A DNA stretch of 64,000 nucleotides from Flagellimonas sediminis (GTDB lineage: Bacteria; Bacteroidota; Bacteroidia; Flavobacteriales; Flavobacteriaceae). A program made the position numbers and the translations under genes. The stretch is from assembly GCF_010500845.1 (NCBI RefSeq), contig NZ_JAAAMI010000007.1, forward strand, positions 124,001-188,000, read 5' to 3'. Positions 1-7,490 of the stretch are shown piece after piece; within the stretch, counting starts at the first letter, position 1, and every line of letters begins with the position of its first letter. A model generated the notes under the pieces. That model saw only the letters and a program-made list of their open reading frames with translations. It ran no database searches and was not told the origin of the DNA.

Positions 1-702
1 GGGGAGCAATTTCTCGAAAATCCAGAGTCGTTCATGATGACCAAGGATCATATTTATACCGAGGAAGCAACTGATGCTGCTAACCAAATGGGTAGGGCGG
101 TTGGTGCATCGGCAGATGACAACCTGCTGAAATTATTAAAAGACCTGCGTAAAAATGAGGCCAGAAAAAGAGAAGTGCCACCTTTTGTGGTATTTCAAGA
201 CCCCTCATTGGAAGATATGTCGCTCAAATATCCGATTACCATGGATGAACTTTTGAACATTCAAGGAGTAGGAGAGGGCAAGGCGAAAAGATATGGTAAG
301 CCATTTATTGACCTCATTGCCAAATATGTAGAGGAGAACGACATTATAAGACCGGATGACCTAGTGGTAAAAAGCACAGGGGCCAATTCGGGGCTAAAGC
401 TCTATGTGATCCAAAGCATCGATAGAAAATTACCATTGGACGATATTGCCTCGGCCAAGGGATTGGAACTGCCTGAACTCATCAAGGAAATGGAACAGAT
501 TGTTTTCAGTGGAACCAAACTTAACATTGGTTACTGGATCGATGAAATTTTGGACGAGGACCAACAAGAAGAAATCCACGACTACTTTTTGGAAGCCGAT
601 ACCGATTCCATTAAAAAAGCCATTGAAGAGTTTGATGGCAGCTATGATGATGATGAACTACGGTTGTATCGACTTAAATTTATAAGTGAAGTGGCAAACT
701 AA
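1..702 (+). CDS. recQ: RecQ-family ATP-dependent DNA helicase, C-terminal part (5' end outside window)
   Basis: The reading frame is open from base 1 and gives 233 residues, the tail of a RecQ 3'-5' DNA helicase used in recombination and repair. The helicase core and RQC domain lie upstream of the window. An HRDC nucleic-acid-binding domain spans about visible residues 45-115, with the hairpin IQGVGEGKAKRYG at about 87-99. The last ~100 residues form a helical, acidic extension that resembles the helix-turn-helix tail seen in many Bacteroidota and Firmicutes RecQ proteins. The stop codon overlaps by 4 bases the end of the convergent gene on the minus strand. The first in-frame Met (base 34) is internal and is not the start. 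The name is fairly safe because of the HRDC plus this tail, although the motor motifs cannot be seen. Confidence 0.85.
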   Translation, partial: GEQFLENPESFMMTKDHIYTEEATDAANQMGRAVGASADDNLLKLLKDLRKNEARKREVPPFVVFQDPSLEDMSLKYPITMDELLNIQGVGEGKAKRYGKPFIDLIAKYVEENDIIRPDDLVVKSTGANSGLKLYVIQSIDRKLPLDDIASAKGLELPELIKEMEQIVFSGTKLNIGYWIDEILDEDQQEEIHDYFLEADTDSIKKAIEEFDGSYDDDELRLYRLKFISEVAN

Positions 703-1010
703 TAGTTGCCACTCCACTCACCTGCCGTAATCATGGCAATGATAAATCCAAAATAAAGGATAAACAGCACCAAGTAGACCAAGGACAAGGCCAAGCCAAC
801 ATAGGCCAAGATCTTTCCTGTTTTTACGTTGCTGTAATCCGTGTAACTTTCAGGACTTTGTAGGTATAACTGATTGGCAGTCTTTGCTTTAACCAATGCA
901 ATGATGCTAAAAATGGCACCGAAGGGACCGCAACATACCAAGGTGCCGACTATGGAAATGATTCCCATGGTCAGCACAGTACTTGCCCCGGGTAAGGGTT
1001 GTTGGCTCAT
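699..1010 (-). CDS. CCC-motif small membrane protein
   Basis: This 103-residue protein has two hydrophobic segments (about 15-40 and 68-95) separated by a polar loop. The first carries a Cys-Cys pair in the TLVCCGPFG stretch, and a second conserved block reads NVKTGKILAYVGL. This is the pattern of the short 'CCC motif' membrane proteins common in Flavobacteriia; their biochemical role is unknown to me. It is a paralogue of the next gene (699-1010 versus 1019-1345), with the same two-helix layout and the same VKTG(K/R)ILA block. Only 8 bases separate the two, so they are probably co-transcribed, with the DUF2752 gene upstream. Confidence 0.75.
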   Translation of the reverse strand: MSQQPLPGASTVLTMGIISIVGTLVCCGPFGAIFSIIALVKAKTANQLYLQSPESYTDYSNVKTGKILAYVGLALSLVYLVLFILYFGFIIAMITAGEWSGNY

Positions 1011-1018
1011 ATCTTAAA

Positions 1019-1345
1019 TTATTGATATTGTTCTAAAAGTTCTTGCATTTTTTGTGGGTCTTGCAAGGTTTCCCATCCAAAGGTTGAAATGGCCCAAATA
1101 CACATCAATAGGTATAAAACATTCAATACAATACCTATGATGGCCAAAATTCTTCCTGTTTTTACAGTTGATAGACCTTCGTACATATCCGGGTTTTCAG
1201 CATGGAGTTTCATTGCCTTGTTGGCCAAGATCAACGCAATCACACCAAAGATCAATCCAAGTACCCCATAACAACAACAGGTTACAATGGAGATGATTCC
1301 GAAGACCATTATAAGTGTTGCATTTGGAAGTTTTTGTTGTTCCAT
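1019..1345 (-). CDS. CCC-motif small membrane protein (paralogue)
   Basis: This 108-residue protein has hydrophobic segments at about 8-42 and 67-92. The first holds three consecutive cysteines (IVTCCCYGVLG), and the second is preceded by STVKTGRILAIIG. It is the clearest member of the CCC-motif family here and the paralogue of the following gene. A short glutamine-rich tail (MQELLEQYQ) ends the protein. The DUF2752 gene ends 12 bases upstream, so the three small membrane genes look like one operon. The function is unknown. The cysteine cluster next to a membrane helix could be lipidated or redox active, which is speculation. Confidence 0.78.
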   Translation of the reverse strand: MEQQKLPNATLIMVFGIISIVTCCCYGVLGLIFGVIALILANKAMKLHAENPDMYEGLSTVKTGRILAIIGIVLNVLYLLMCIWAISTFGWETLQDPQKMQELLEQYQ

Positions 1346-1357
1346 AATTTCAAGTTT

Positions 1358-1675
1358 TTAATTAAAAAGGTTATTCATTTTTAGGATATAACTGACAATG
1401 ATGGTCCCTGCCACCAGTAGCATAAGTACCATTTTTATTTGTTGGGCATATTTGAGTTTCACGAACAAGGTGGTGCTCAAAAAAAGGAGCAACATAATGA
1501 TGGGATAAATGGCGGGATACATTTGGAAAGCGGCCAAAAATTCCCCGTGCAACAAAAGATCTGCCGAACGCTGCATGCCACAACCTGGGCAATCAACCCC
1601 AAACAGTTTTTTGTTGAGGCAAGGCAGCATATAATCCTCTAAACTGAGGGCAAATATGGTTGGTTGTAGGTGCAT
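1358..1675 (-). CDS. DUF2752 family membrane protein
   Basis: The family hallmark is CPGCGMQRS, about 30 residues from the start, preceded by MLPCLNKKLFGVD and followed by two hydrophobic segments. The frame stays open up to base 1774, but the extra N-terminus is polar, overlaps the promoter and start of the divergent Smr gene, and does not fit the family. I therefore place the start at the ATG at 1675, giving 105 residues. Members are small inner-membrane proteins with a conserved CxxCGxxR motif and no established activity. The gene leads the operon with the two CCC-motif proteins, a grouping that suggests a shared membrane role. Confidence 0.75.
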   Translation of the reverse strand: MHLQPTIFALSLEDYMLPCLNKKLFGVDCPGCGMQRSADLLLHGEFLAAFQMYPAIYPIIMLLLFLSTTLFVKLKYAQQIKMVLMLLVAGTIIVSYILKMNNLFN

Positions 1676-1722
1676 CTTAGTCTGTAACAGCCGAAAAATA
1701 CTATTATTTTTGTTTACTGGTT

Positions 1723-1730
1723 TAACTTTG
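1723..1730 (+). promoter_or_regulatory. -7 promoter box for the Smr-domain gene
   Basis: TAACTTTG matches the Bacteroidota -7 consensus TAnnTTTG and lies 28 bases before the ATG at 1759. I see no TTG (-33) at the usual spacing, so this is only half a promoter by sequence. Confidence 0.5.
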
Positions 1731-1758
1731 TGGTCATTTTTTTGAACGAACATGGGAT

Positions 1759-2304
1759 ATGGACAAATTTTCAATAGGAGATAGGGCAGAGGTGCTGGAC
1801 GAGGCCATAAAAGGTATTGTGCAACACATTGATGGGGATATGGTGACGTTGGTCACAAAGGATGGTTTCCCAATGAAATACCACGTAAAGGATTTGGTGA
1901 AGGTTCACGGTAAAATTTCAGTCTCCAATTTGGAAGTTTCCCAAATCAAGCAAGAAAAGGAGGTTCCCAAACGGAGAAACACTGTCAATAAAAAGCCAAA
2001 GGATCGCAACCAGCCCAAAATGGAAGTGGACTTGCACATTCATCAGTTAGTTAAATCCACAAAGGGTCTCAATAATTTTGAAATGCTCAACATACAGCTG
2101 GAAACAGCCAAGCGCCAACTGGATTTTGCGATCCAAAAACGCATTCAAAAGATGGTTTTTATCCATGGGGTGGGAGAGGGCGTCCTAAAGGACGAGTTGC
2201 AATATCTTTTCAACAAATATGACAACGTCAAATACTATGACGCCGACTATCAAAAATATGGTCTGGGTGCTACGGAAGTCTATATTTTTCAGAATGTTCC
2301 CTAA
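1759..2304 (+). CDS. Smr/MutS2-type domain protein with N-terminal SH3-like (DUF2027) region
   Basis: This is a 181-residue cytoplasmic protein. The N-terminal ~50 residues look like a small beta-barrel (GDRAEVLDEAIKGIV...VTLVTKDG), as in the DUF2027 segment of Bacteroidota Smr proteins. A basic linker (residues ~62-87) leads to a C-terminal Smr domain with the DLHIH motif at 91-95 and HGVGEG at 136-141, residues linked to nicking or RNA/DNA-binding activity in this family. It is a stand-alone Smr protein, not full MutS2, since no MutS ATPase is present. A -7 box lies 28 bases upstream. The last 4 bases overlap the convergent lipoprotein gene. Substrate (branched DNA, or collided ribosomes/mRNA) cannot be told from sequence. 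Confidence 0.85.
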   Translation: MDKFSIGDRAEVLDEAIKGIVQHIDGDMVTLVTKDGFPMKYHVKDLVKVHGKISVSNLEVSQIKQEKEVPKRRNTVNKKPKDRNQPKMEVDLHIHQLVKSTKGLNNFEMLNIQLETAKRQLDFAIQKRIQKMVFIHGVGEGVLKDELQYLFNKYDNVKYYDADYQKYGLGATEVYIFQNVP

Positions 2305-2816
2305 GGAATTGCGGTAGTCACTTCCCCAAAATCACTAATGGTCAGATTGGTGATTCTTTCTCCGCTTCCGGTAACAAAGGAAACCCCGCTTAAACTGATA
2401 TTGTGCACAAAATTGGTCCCGTCGGTATCGGCATAAGTTTCAATGATCACCAGTCCGTCTTCTGCCTCTACTTCCTCAAGGACTACGGGATCCACAGTGG
2501 GGATATCATCACAGAAATAGCTGTTATCCACATCGTCATTGAATATACGATAGGTAACTTGGGATTGGCTGGAAATTGTGCTCTGGGTTACGATCGTGTC
2601 GCCTACGACTCCTTTGTTCAAAACCCCGCTTTGTAATTCAAGAATAAGGGCCTCATCCCCGTTGATCTTGAATAGAATGTTCTTGGTGGTCGCAACCGGG
2701 GCGGAACAGTATTGGAGTGAAACACTATCAAAGTCGATGGTCTCTATCTGTAGGTCGCCATCACTGCAAGAAAAAAGGGCCAAGCAGCATAAGGCCAAAA
2801 TGAAATATTTTCCCAT
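2301..2816 (-). CDS. hypothetical lipoprotein
   Basis: This 171-residue protein starts with a lipoprotein signal peptide: MGKYFILALCCLALFSC, with lipobox LFSC and a lipid-anchored Cys at 17. The mature part is acidic and beta-rich, with two further cysteines (QYCSAP and SYFCDDIP). I do not recognise a family. It is likely anchored in the outer membrane or periplasm. A TAAATTTG box lies only 4 bases before the ATG, with a TTG at 2851-2853 on the same strand 22 bases further up, so the transcript may have almost no leader. It converges with the Smr gene, overlapping it by 4 bases. Confidence 0.75.
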   Translation of the reverse strand: MGKYFILALCCLALFSCSDGDLQIETIDFDSVSLQYCSAPVATTKNILFKINGDEALILELQSGVLNKGVVGDTIVTQSTISSQSQVTYRIFNDDVDNSYFCDDIPTVDPVVLEEVEAEDGLVIIETYADTDGTNFVHNISLSGVSFVTGSGERITNLTISDFGEVTTAIP

Positions 2817-2820
2817 GTTC

Positions 2821-2853
2821 CAAATTTAAAGCAATTCCTTTTGAATTGCCCAA
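2821..2853 (-). promoter_or_regulatory. promoter abutting a lipoprotein start codon
   Basis: On the minus strand, TTG (2853-2851), a 22-base spacer and TAAATTTG (2828-2821) match the Bacteroidota -33/-7 layout. Only 4 bases (GAAC) separate the -7 box from the ATG at 2816, so transcription would start at or inside the start codon. Confidence 0.45.
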
Positions 2854-2893
2854 TCGTAATGTTGACTTTAAAGGAAATTAACTTTATTTCCCG

Positions 2894-2901
2894 TACTTTT
2901 G
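2894..2901 (+). promoter_or_regulatory. -7 promoter box for the cysteine desulfurase gene
   Basis: TACTTTTG matches TAnnTTTG and is followed by CA, a common continuation in this phylum. It lies 24 bases before the ATG at 2926. No TTG is found at the expected spacing. Confidence 0.5.
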
Positions 2902-2925
2902 CACCGTTAAAATGACGACTTGACC

Positions 2926-4074
2926 ATGCAAAAAGTATACCTGGACAATGCGGCGACCACGAGGGTGAGGGATGAGGTGATTTCAAGAATGCAAGAGGCC
3001 CTTGCCGTGCATTATGGGAATCCATCCTCTACCCATAGTTTTGGACGATCTGCAAAAACCGCGGTGGAACAAGCTAGAAAAACCATAGCCAAGACCCTGA
3101 ACGCACAACCATCGGAAATTATTTTCACTTCTGGAGGGACCGAAGCCGATAATATGATCTTGCGCTGTGCAGTGCGCGATTTAGGGGTGAAGACCATTAT
3201 CACTTCCAAAATTGAGCACCATGCCGTACTACATACCGTGGAAGAACTGGAGAGGGAGTACGGTATTGCGGTTTGGTACGTAGGTCTTGATTCGGAAGGG
3301 AACCCGAACATGGAGCATTTGGAAAGCCTTTTGCAACAGGATGGGTCTAAAAAGCTGGTCAGCTTAATGCACGTGAACAATGAAATAGGAAATATTACGG
3401 ACATTGCTTCCGTTGGTAAACTTTGCCAACAATATGGGGCATTGTTCCATTCCGATACCGTGCAATCCATTGGGCACTACGCTTGGGACGTGCAATCGGT
3501 ACATATCGATTTTATGACGGCCGCCGCCCACAAATTCCATGGCCCAAAAGGAATCGGTTTCGCCTTTATCAGAAAAAATTCAGGATTGAAACCCTTGATT
3601 GTCGGCGGTGCCCAGGAAAGGGGATTTAGAGCAGGAACAGAACCTTTCCATAACATTGTTGGTTTGGAAGAAGCTTTTGTGAAAGCGTATGAACATCTTG
3701 AAGAAGAGACCAATGCCGTAAGGGAACTAAAACGCTATTTTGTTGAAAAGGTACGGCAGGAAATTCCCGGTACCATTTTTAACGGATGGTCCGGTGACTT
3801 GGAAAAAAGTACCTATACCTTGGCCAATGTGCGGTTGCCTTTTGATAAACAGAAAGGTTTGATGCTGCTTTTTCATTTGGATATGAAAGGAATTGCATGT
3901 TCCAAGGGAAGTGCATGCCAATCAGGGAGTGATCAAGGTTCCCATGTACTTGCCGAAATTTTATCCCCGGAAGAAATGGACAAACCTTCCTTGCGGTTCT
4001 CATTCTCCATGTACAATACCAGGGAAGATGTGGATTATACAGTACAGGTGCTCAAGGAATACGCCAATTCTTGA
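2926..4074 (+). CDS. cysteine desulfurase (IscS/NifS family)
   Basis: This PLP enzyme takes sulfur from cysteine to a protein persulfide, leaving alanine, for Fe-S clusters or thio-modification. The N-terminus VYLDNAATT, the histidine pair in KIEHHAVLHT, the PLP lysine in AAAHKFHGPKG (about residue 203) and the catalytic cysteine in SKGSACQSGSDQGSHVL (about 331) are all present. The long active-site loop before SHVL fits group I (IscS/NifS) rather than SufS. A TTG at 2920 would add two residues; I prefer the ATG at 2926, giving 382 residues. The gene stands alone, with no iscU or suf genes nearby. Its stop abuts the end of the convergent exported-protein gene. Confidence 0.93.
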   Translation: MQKVYLDNAATTRVRDEVISRMQEALAVHYGNPSSTHSFGRSAKTAVEQARKTIAKTLNAQPSEIIFTSGGTEADNMILRCAVRDLGVKTIITSKIEHHAVLHTVEELEREYGIAVWYVGLDSEGNPNMEHLESLLQQDGSKKLVSLMHVNNEIGNITDIASVGKLCQQYGALFHSDTVQSIGHYAWDVQSVHIDFMTAAAHKFHGPKGIGFAFIRKNSGLKPLIVGGAQERGFRAGTEPFHNIVGLEEAFVKAYEHLEEETNAVRELKRYFVEKVRQEIPGTIFNGWSGDLEKSTYTLANVRLPFDKQKGLMLLFHLDMKGIACSKGSACQSGSDQGSHVLAEILSPEEMDKPSLRFSFSMYNTREDVDYTVQVLKEYANS

Positions 4075-4725
4075 TCAGTCCTTGTTCTTCTTTTTCTTTT
4101 CCTTGTCATAAGGGAATTTCCGAGAAGCCGTCCTCATCATTTTATCAATGAGCTCGTTTGTGTTCTTACCGGTTTTTTTGGTGATGCCGTTTTCATACTT
4201 CCAAAGAAGTTTGCCGGTATTGCCATCACTGATCTTCAGTCCGATCCTGCCGTAGTTGGCATCCCCACTGAAGTAATCCATAAAACTGAAATCCGTGGGT
4301 ACTCCTTCCGAAAGCAAAATGTTCAGGTTCAAGTTGCCACTGATGATGCCATCCACTTCCAGGATCTTGCAGAGTTCTTGGGTTGTGTACGTATCTATAT
4401 TGTTGTAATCGATTCCATTTTGGGCCAGAATGGCGTTGGTATTGTGGATGTTCTGAAAGTCCACATTGAATTTTTTGCGCTTCTTGCGTCTGGCAAAATA
4501 AGTTTCCAACGCATTTTGAACTGCATACCCTTCTTTTTTTGCCAAGACTTTCAATTCGTCATGGTTAACCGTTTGCTTTAGTTCCAAGTGGGCAATGAAT
4601 GGAATGATAGCCAATATATTATGGTCCTCGGTAAGCTCGTCAAACTTGGTGTTCTCATAAATGTTCTTTTGTGCCGAAACCAGTGCGCTGGCCAATAGAA
4701 CAAAGACGAAGACAATTTTTTTCAT
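4075..4725 (-). CDS. exported protein of unknown function, possibly CsgG/TolB-N-like fold
   Basis: This 216-residue protein has a cleavable signal peptide (MKKIVFVFVLLASALVSAQ). The mature part reads as alternating strands and helices: ILAIIPF, then a helix ending in GYAVQNALETYF, then NTNAILAQNGID and LCKILEVDGIISGNLNLN. That layout (conserved xIxPF strand, small-protein helix, 'component with id at which it acts' strand ending in DGIISG) recalls the CsgG/FlgO-like fold of periplasmic lipoproteins, but I see no family signature that decides it. The tail is strongly basic (KEKKKKNKD). A -7 box lies at 4808-4815. The gene abuts the cysteine desulfurase stop. Confidence 0.6.
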   Translation of the reverse strand: MKKIVFVFVLLASALVSAQKNIYENTKFDELTEDHNILAIIPFIAHLELKQTVNHDELKVLAKKEGYAVQNALETYFARRKKRKKFNVDFQNIHNTNAILAQNGIDYNNIDTYTTQELCKILEVDGIISGNLNLNILLSEGVPTDFSFMDYFSGDANYGRIGLKISDGNTGKLLWKYENGITKKTGKNTNELIDKMMRTASRKFPYDKEKKKKNKD

Positions 4726-4807
4726 CTAGAATGTATTAAACTAATCATGACCAAAAAGCTGGTCCAATTGGTTTTTAAAAACAGGTTGGCTGATTGATGA
4801 GCGATTG

Positions 4808-4815
4808 CAAAAGTA
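4808..4815 (-). promoter_or_regulatory. -7 promoter box for the exported-protein gene
   Basis: Minus-strand TACTTTTG followed by CA fits TAnnTTTG. It lies just after the stop of the M23 peptidase gene and about 80 bases before the ATG at 4725, so this gene probably has its own promoter. Confidence 0.45.
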
Positions 4816-4818
4816 CGG

Positions 4819-6510
4819 TTATTTCCGGAAAAAAGTACTGGTAAAGGTGTTGGAGTTCCCAACGTTGTCCGTTACCGTTACCTGAAGCTCGCATTCGTTG
4901 GTGTTCAAGATCTTGTCATCAAAATTGTAGGTGATGGTGTTGGTCTTTGGTTCATATTCCATCAAGATCCATTCCCCATTCAATGTGGCATTGTACGTAT
5001 CCACGCCGCTCAGGTCATCGGTTATGATCAGACTTAAATAGCTGTAATTGCTCAGCCATTGTTTTTCCTTGAAATTTTTAGGACGGATGGAAGGGGGAAC
5101 ACTGTCCCGAACCAGGGTATAGGTCCCTAAAGTACGGGTTCTGGTTGTGAATGAACCATCACGCTTGTAGGTTTTGGAATAGGAGGGGCGTTTCTTGTCG
5201 TCCAAATGAGCGATGAACAATTGCTTCCTTTCCTCCAATGGATATTTGGATGGATCAAAGCTGATGGTGAAATTCCGATGTGCAGCCACACTATTATCGT
5301 GAATGGTAACAGTGTCGTTGCCTTTTTTCAGGTCGATGTAAAAATCCTCATAAAAGGTGTTGGCCGGAAAATACACTTTGGCCGCACCTAGATCAAAATT
5401 GTTGGGTTTGTCCGCCAAAATGAAATCTTCGGTACGATGATCTTCCTTGACTACTTTTTCCACTTCTTGCTTGCCTTCCACTGGAATGATCAATTTGGTC
5501 ATGTTGCCTTCAATATCGGAAATGAGCAGTTCCACCTGGTATGACATGCCTTCTTCAACATCGATCTTGCCATTGTTGTAGAGCGATTTGTAAATGTCCA
5601 GATGGTTGTAGGGCTCCTTGAAACATTTTTGGATGCGTTGTCTGTTTTTATAGAAATACGGATAATCGATCAAAGTGTTGATGTATCTCGTCTCTGCAAA
5701 GGAAAAGGTTTCAAAGTCGAATTCGGAATAGACCCGGCCATTGACCGTCTGCTTTACCGAGTACACGCCGTTTTGGTTGGCGGCCAAATCCTGACGATCA
5801 AAACTGTTGATGCCAAAACCTATGGTTCCAAAAGCAATAACCTTGTCGGCAAGCAAAGAGCCGTCCGGTTGTTTGGTGAAATTGATCTGTACGGTTTTTG
5901 CACTTTGATTGATTAGCGCCGCATCTGACAATGGATAACCAAAAAGCCCCAATATCGTGGGATTGGTGGCATCCCGAACCTCGTATCCGTAGAGTAGCGG
6001 ATTGGTTGGTTTCTCGGTTACACTGCTTCGGATTTCAAAGTGCAGGTGCGGGCCGGCTGAGCTACCGGTATTTCCTGAGTAGGCGATCACACTGCCTTTG
6101 GTCACTTTCAATTCCCCATAATCCGGGAACATCTCCACTTCATAGGACTGTTTGCTGTATTGCATCCTTTTAACATATTCTTCTATTTCAGGGCCAAATT
6201 TTTTAAGGTGCCCGTACACGGAAGTATATCCGTTGGGATGGGCCACGTAAATTACCTTGCCATACCCCCAATGGGAGACCTGTATCCGAACCACGGTGCC
6301 ATCTGCAACGGCCAAAATTGGCAAGCCTTCCCTTTGTTGGGTCTTAATATCGATTCCCGAATGAAAATGATCGGAACGCAATTCTCCAAAAGTACCGGCA
6401 AGTACCAAGGGTATTTCCAGTGGCGACTGAAAGGCATCCTTTGGGTAATTATCCTGTGCCAGAAGTATTTTAATAGCAAGAAAAAAGAAGACTAAAAAGT
6501 TAAGGCGCAT
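4819..6510 (-). CDS. M23-family (LytM) metallopeptidase, exported
   Basis: This 563-residue protein has a signal peptide (residues 1-19, ending LLAQ) and a LytM/M23 domain at about 30-180. The zinc ligands are visible: His50 and Asp54 in HFHSGIDIK and His157 in GPHLHFE, with His155 as the accompanying catalytic histidine. The domain would cut peptidoglycan cross-bridges or act as a divisome/amidase activator. The remaining ~380 residues are beta-rich and immunoglobulin-like (several Val/Tyr/Asp-rich strands, an LSGVDTYNATLNGEW stretch and a final VTDNVGN), probably for substrate or partner binding in the periplasm. The ATG at 6510 directly precedes a good signal sequence. It is not in an operon with the ZapB-like gene, which is divergent. 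Confidence 0.87.
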   Translation of the reverse strand: MRLNFLVFFFLAIKILLAQDNYPKDAFQSPLEIPLVLAGTFGELRSDHFHSGIDIKTQQREGLPILAVADGTVVRIQVSHWGYGKVIYVAHPNGYTSVYGHLKKFGPEIEEYVKRMQYSKQSYEVEMFPDYGELKVTKGSVIAYSGNTGSSAGPHLHFEIRSSVTEKPTNPLLYGYEVRDATNPTILGLFGYPLSDAALINQSAKTVQINFTKQPDGSLLADKVIAFGTIGFGINSFDRQDLAANQNGVYSVKQTVNGRVYSEFDFETFSFAETRYINTLIDYPYFYKNRQRIQKCFKEPYNHLDIYKSLYNNGKIDVEEGMSYQVELLISDIEGNMTKLIIPVEGKQEVEKVVKEDHRTEDFILADKPNNFDLGAAKVYFPANTFYEDFYIDLKKGNDTVTIHDNSVAAHRNFTISFDPSKYPLEERKQLFIAHLDDKKRPSYSKTYKRDGSFTTRTRTLGTYTLVRDSVPPSIRPKNFKEKQWLSNYSYLSLIITDDLSGVDTYNATLNGEWILMEYEPKTNTITYNFDDKILNTNECELQVTVTDNVGNSNTFTSTFFRK

Positions 6511-6618
6511 ACTGTACTTTATAATTACATACGAAAGTAACCAATGTTTTGTTTTATGAAAAGGGATTTTCCTTGGTTTGGACTTAAAGCTAAGCTTTAA
6601 GAATTAATCTAAAAAGTA

Positions 6619-6649
6619 TTGCGAGGTTATCCTAGGATAGTTAACTTTG
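6619..6649 (+). promoter_or_regulatory. full Bacteroidota promoter for the zapB-like/zapA genes
   Basis: TTG (6619-6621), a 20-base spacer and TAACTTTG (6642-6649) match the consensus -33/-7 layout. The predicted transcription start near 6655 leaves no room for translation from the in-frame TTG at 6661 but about 20 bases before the ATG at 6676, so it decides the start of that gene. Confidence 0.65.
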
Positions 6650-6675
6650 TGTAATACGTATTGTTGTTTGCATCT

Positions 6676-6966
6676 ATGGGCGAACTTGTTGAGATTGTGG
6701 ATTCTTTGGAGAACAAGGTGAGCAAATTGCTGCACAAAATGGAGCTATTGCACAAAACAAACACCAAGTTGAAAGAAGAATTGGACCTGGTTAGGGAAGA
6801 AAGCAAGCTCAAGGAAGAAGCTCTTGTAGAATGGGAGGAAAAATATAATTCCCTGAAGATGGTGAACACGATGCTGGGTAGTAATGCTAGTAAAACTGAG
6901 GCTAAGCTCAAGATAAATACATTGATTCGCGAACTGGATGTTTGCATTGCCAAATTAGCGGATTAA
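6676..6966 (+). CDS. small coiled-coil protein, ZapB-like
   Basis: This 96-residue protein is almost entirely a heptad-patterned coiled coil (ELVEIVDSLENKVSKLLHKM... KLKEELDLVREESKLKEEAL). It sits 14 bases before zapA, so a role as a Z-ring associated coiled coil, like ZapB in other bacteria, is a reasonable inference from position and shape, not from sequence identity. The frame is open from a TTG at 6661, but the promoter at 6619-6649 puts the transcription start too close to that codon; the ATG at 6676 fits. The C-terminal stretch INTLIRELDVCIAKL is the most conserved-looking part. Confidence 0.7.
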   Translation: MGELVEIVDSLENKVSKLLHKMELLHKTNTKLKEELDLVREESKLKEEALVEWEEKYNSLKMVNTMLGSNASKTEAKLKINTLIRELDVCIAKLAD

Positions 6967-6980
6967 CCTGTGCCAGAATT

Positions 6981-7274
6981 ATGGATGAGAAGCTCAAAAT
7001 AAAGCTTTCGATCGCAGATAGGGTATATCCATTAACGATAGATCCCAGGCAGGAAGAGGGCTTACGTAAGGCCGCCAAAAACATCGAAAATCTGGTCAAA
7101 AAGTTCGAACAGAACTACGCGGTCAGGGACAAACAAGATGTTTTGGCAATGTGTGCCTTACAGTTTGCTTCTAAAATTGAGCAAGGTGGAATAGAAAGTT
7201 CGGAAAATAATGAAGCCGCCCTACAGCGACTCAAAGCATTGGACGAACTGGTATATTCAAAATTGGGGGAATAA
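6981..7274 (+). CDS. zapA: cell division protein ZapA
   Basis: This 97-residue cytoplasmic protein binds and bundles FtsZ filaments at the division site. The N-terminal segment KLKIKLSIADRVYPLTIDP is the ZapA beta-hairpin head (compare the usual VxIxGxxYxIxxxxxEE pattern), followed by QEEGLRKAAKNIENLV and a long C-terminal coiled-coil helix that mediates dimer and tetramer formation. The frame extends upstream to 6942, but that part overlaps the previous gene; the ATG at 6981 starts the conserved head. It is followed by 6S RNA and then rny. Confidence 0.9.
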   Translation: MDEKLKIKLSIADRVYPLTIDPRQEEGLRKAAKNIENLVKKFEQNYAVRDKQDVLAMCALQFASKIEQGGIESSENNEAALQRLKALDELVYSKLGE

Positions 7275-7297
7275 GTTCTTTAAAATAAAATATTGTT

Positions 7298-7472
7298 ACT
7301 GCCCACATTGGTAAATATTTTTTGACAAACTCAACGCTATTATAATTCAAGAGGGTGAGTTTGGGTTGTAAAAGCAGGCCCTACTTGTATAGGGATTCTT
7401 GATCAGCCTGGTAGCCCTAAACCTGTAATATGGAGTTTGTACAAAACTTCGGTCAATGTGGGCTTTTTTTTT
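7298..7472 (+). ncRNA. ssrS: 6S RNA (6S-Flavo type)
   Basis: The 216-base gap between zapA and rny holds a structured RNA. Its closing stem is a perfect 10-bp helix: GCCCACATTG (7301-7310) with CAATGTGGGC (7454-7463), followed by nine T, which gives a terminator-like 3' end. Inside are an 8-bp hairpin stem (7326-7333 with 7356-7363) and a 5-bp one (7379-7383 with 7390-7394), surrounding AT-rich open segments. A long rod with a central bubble is the shape of 6S RNA, which binds RNA polymerase holoenzyme and serves as template for product RNAs. The place downstream of zapA matches that of ssrS in gammaproteobacteria and of the 6S-Flavo motif as I remember it. Exact ends are uncertain by several bases, and no clear TAnnTTTG promoter is seen upstream. 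Confidence 0.82.
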
Positions 7473-7490
7473 AACTAAACACTATCAAAC

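Noticed and set aside
3362..3382. Possible parS-like palindrome (GCACGTGAAC) in the cysteine desulfurase gene
   Set aside because: Only the inner core matches, the flanks do not, and it encodes the conserved LMHVNNEIG motif.
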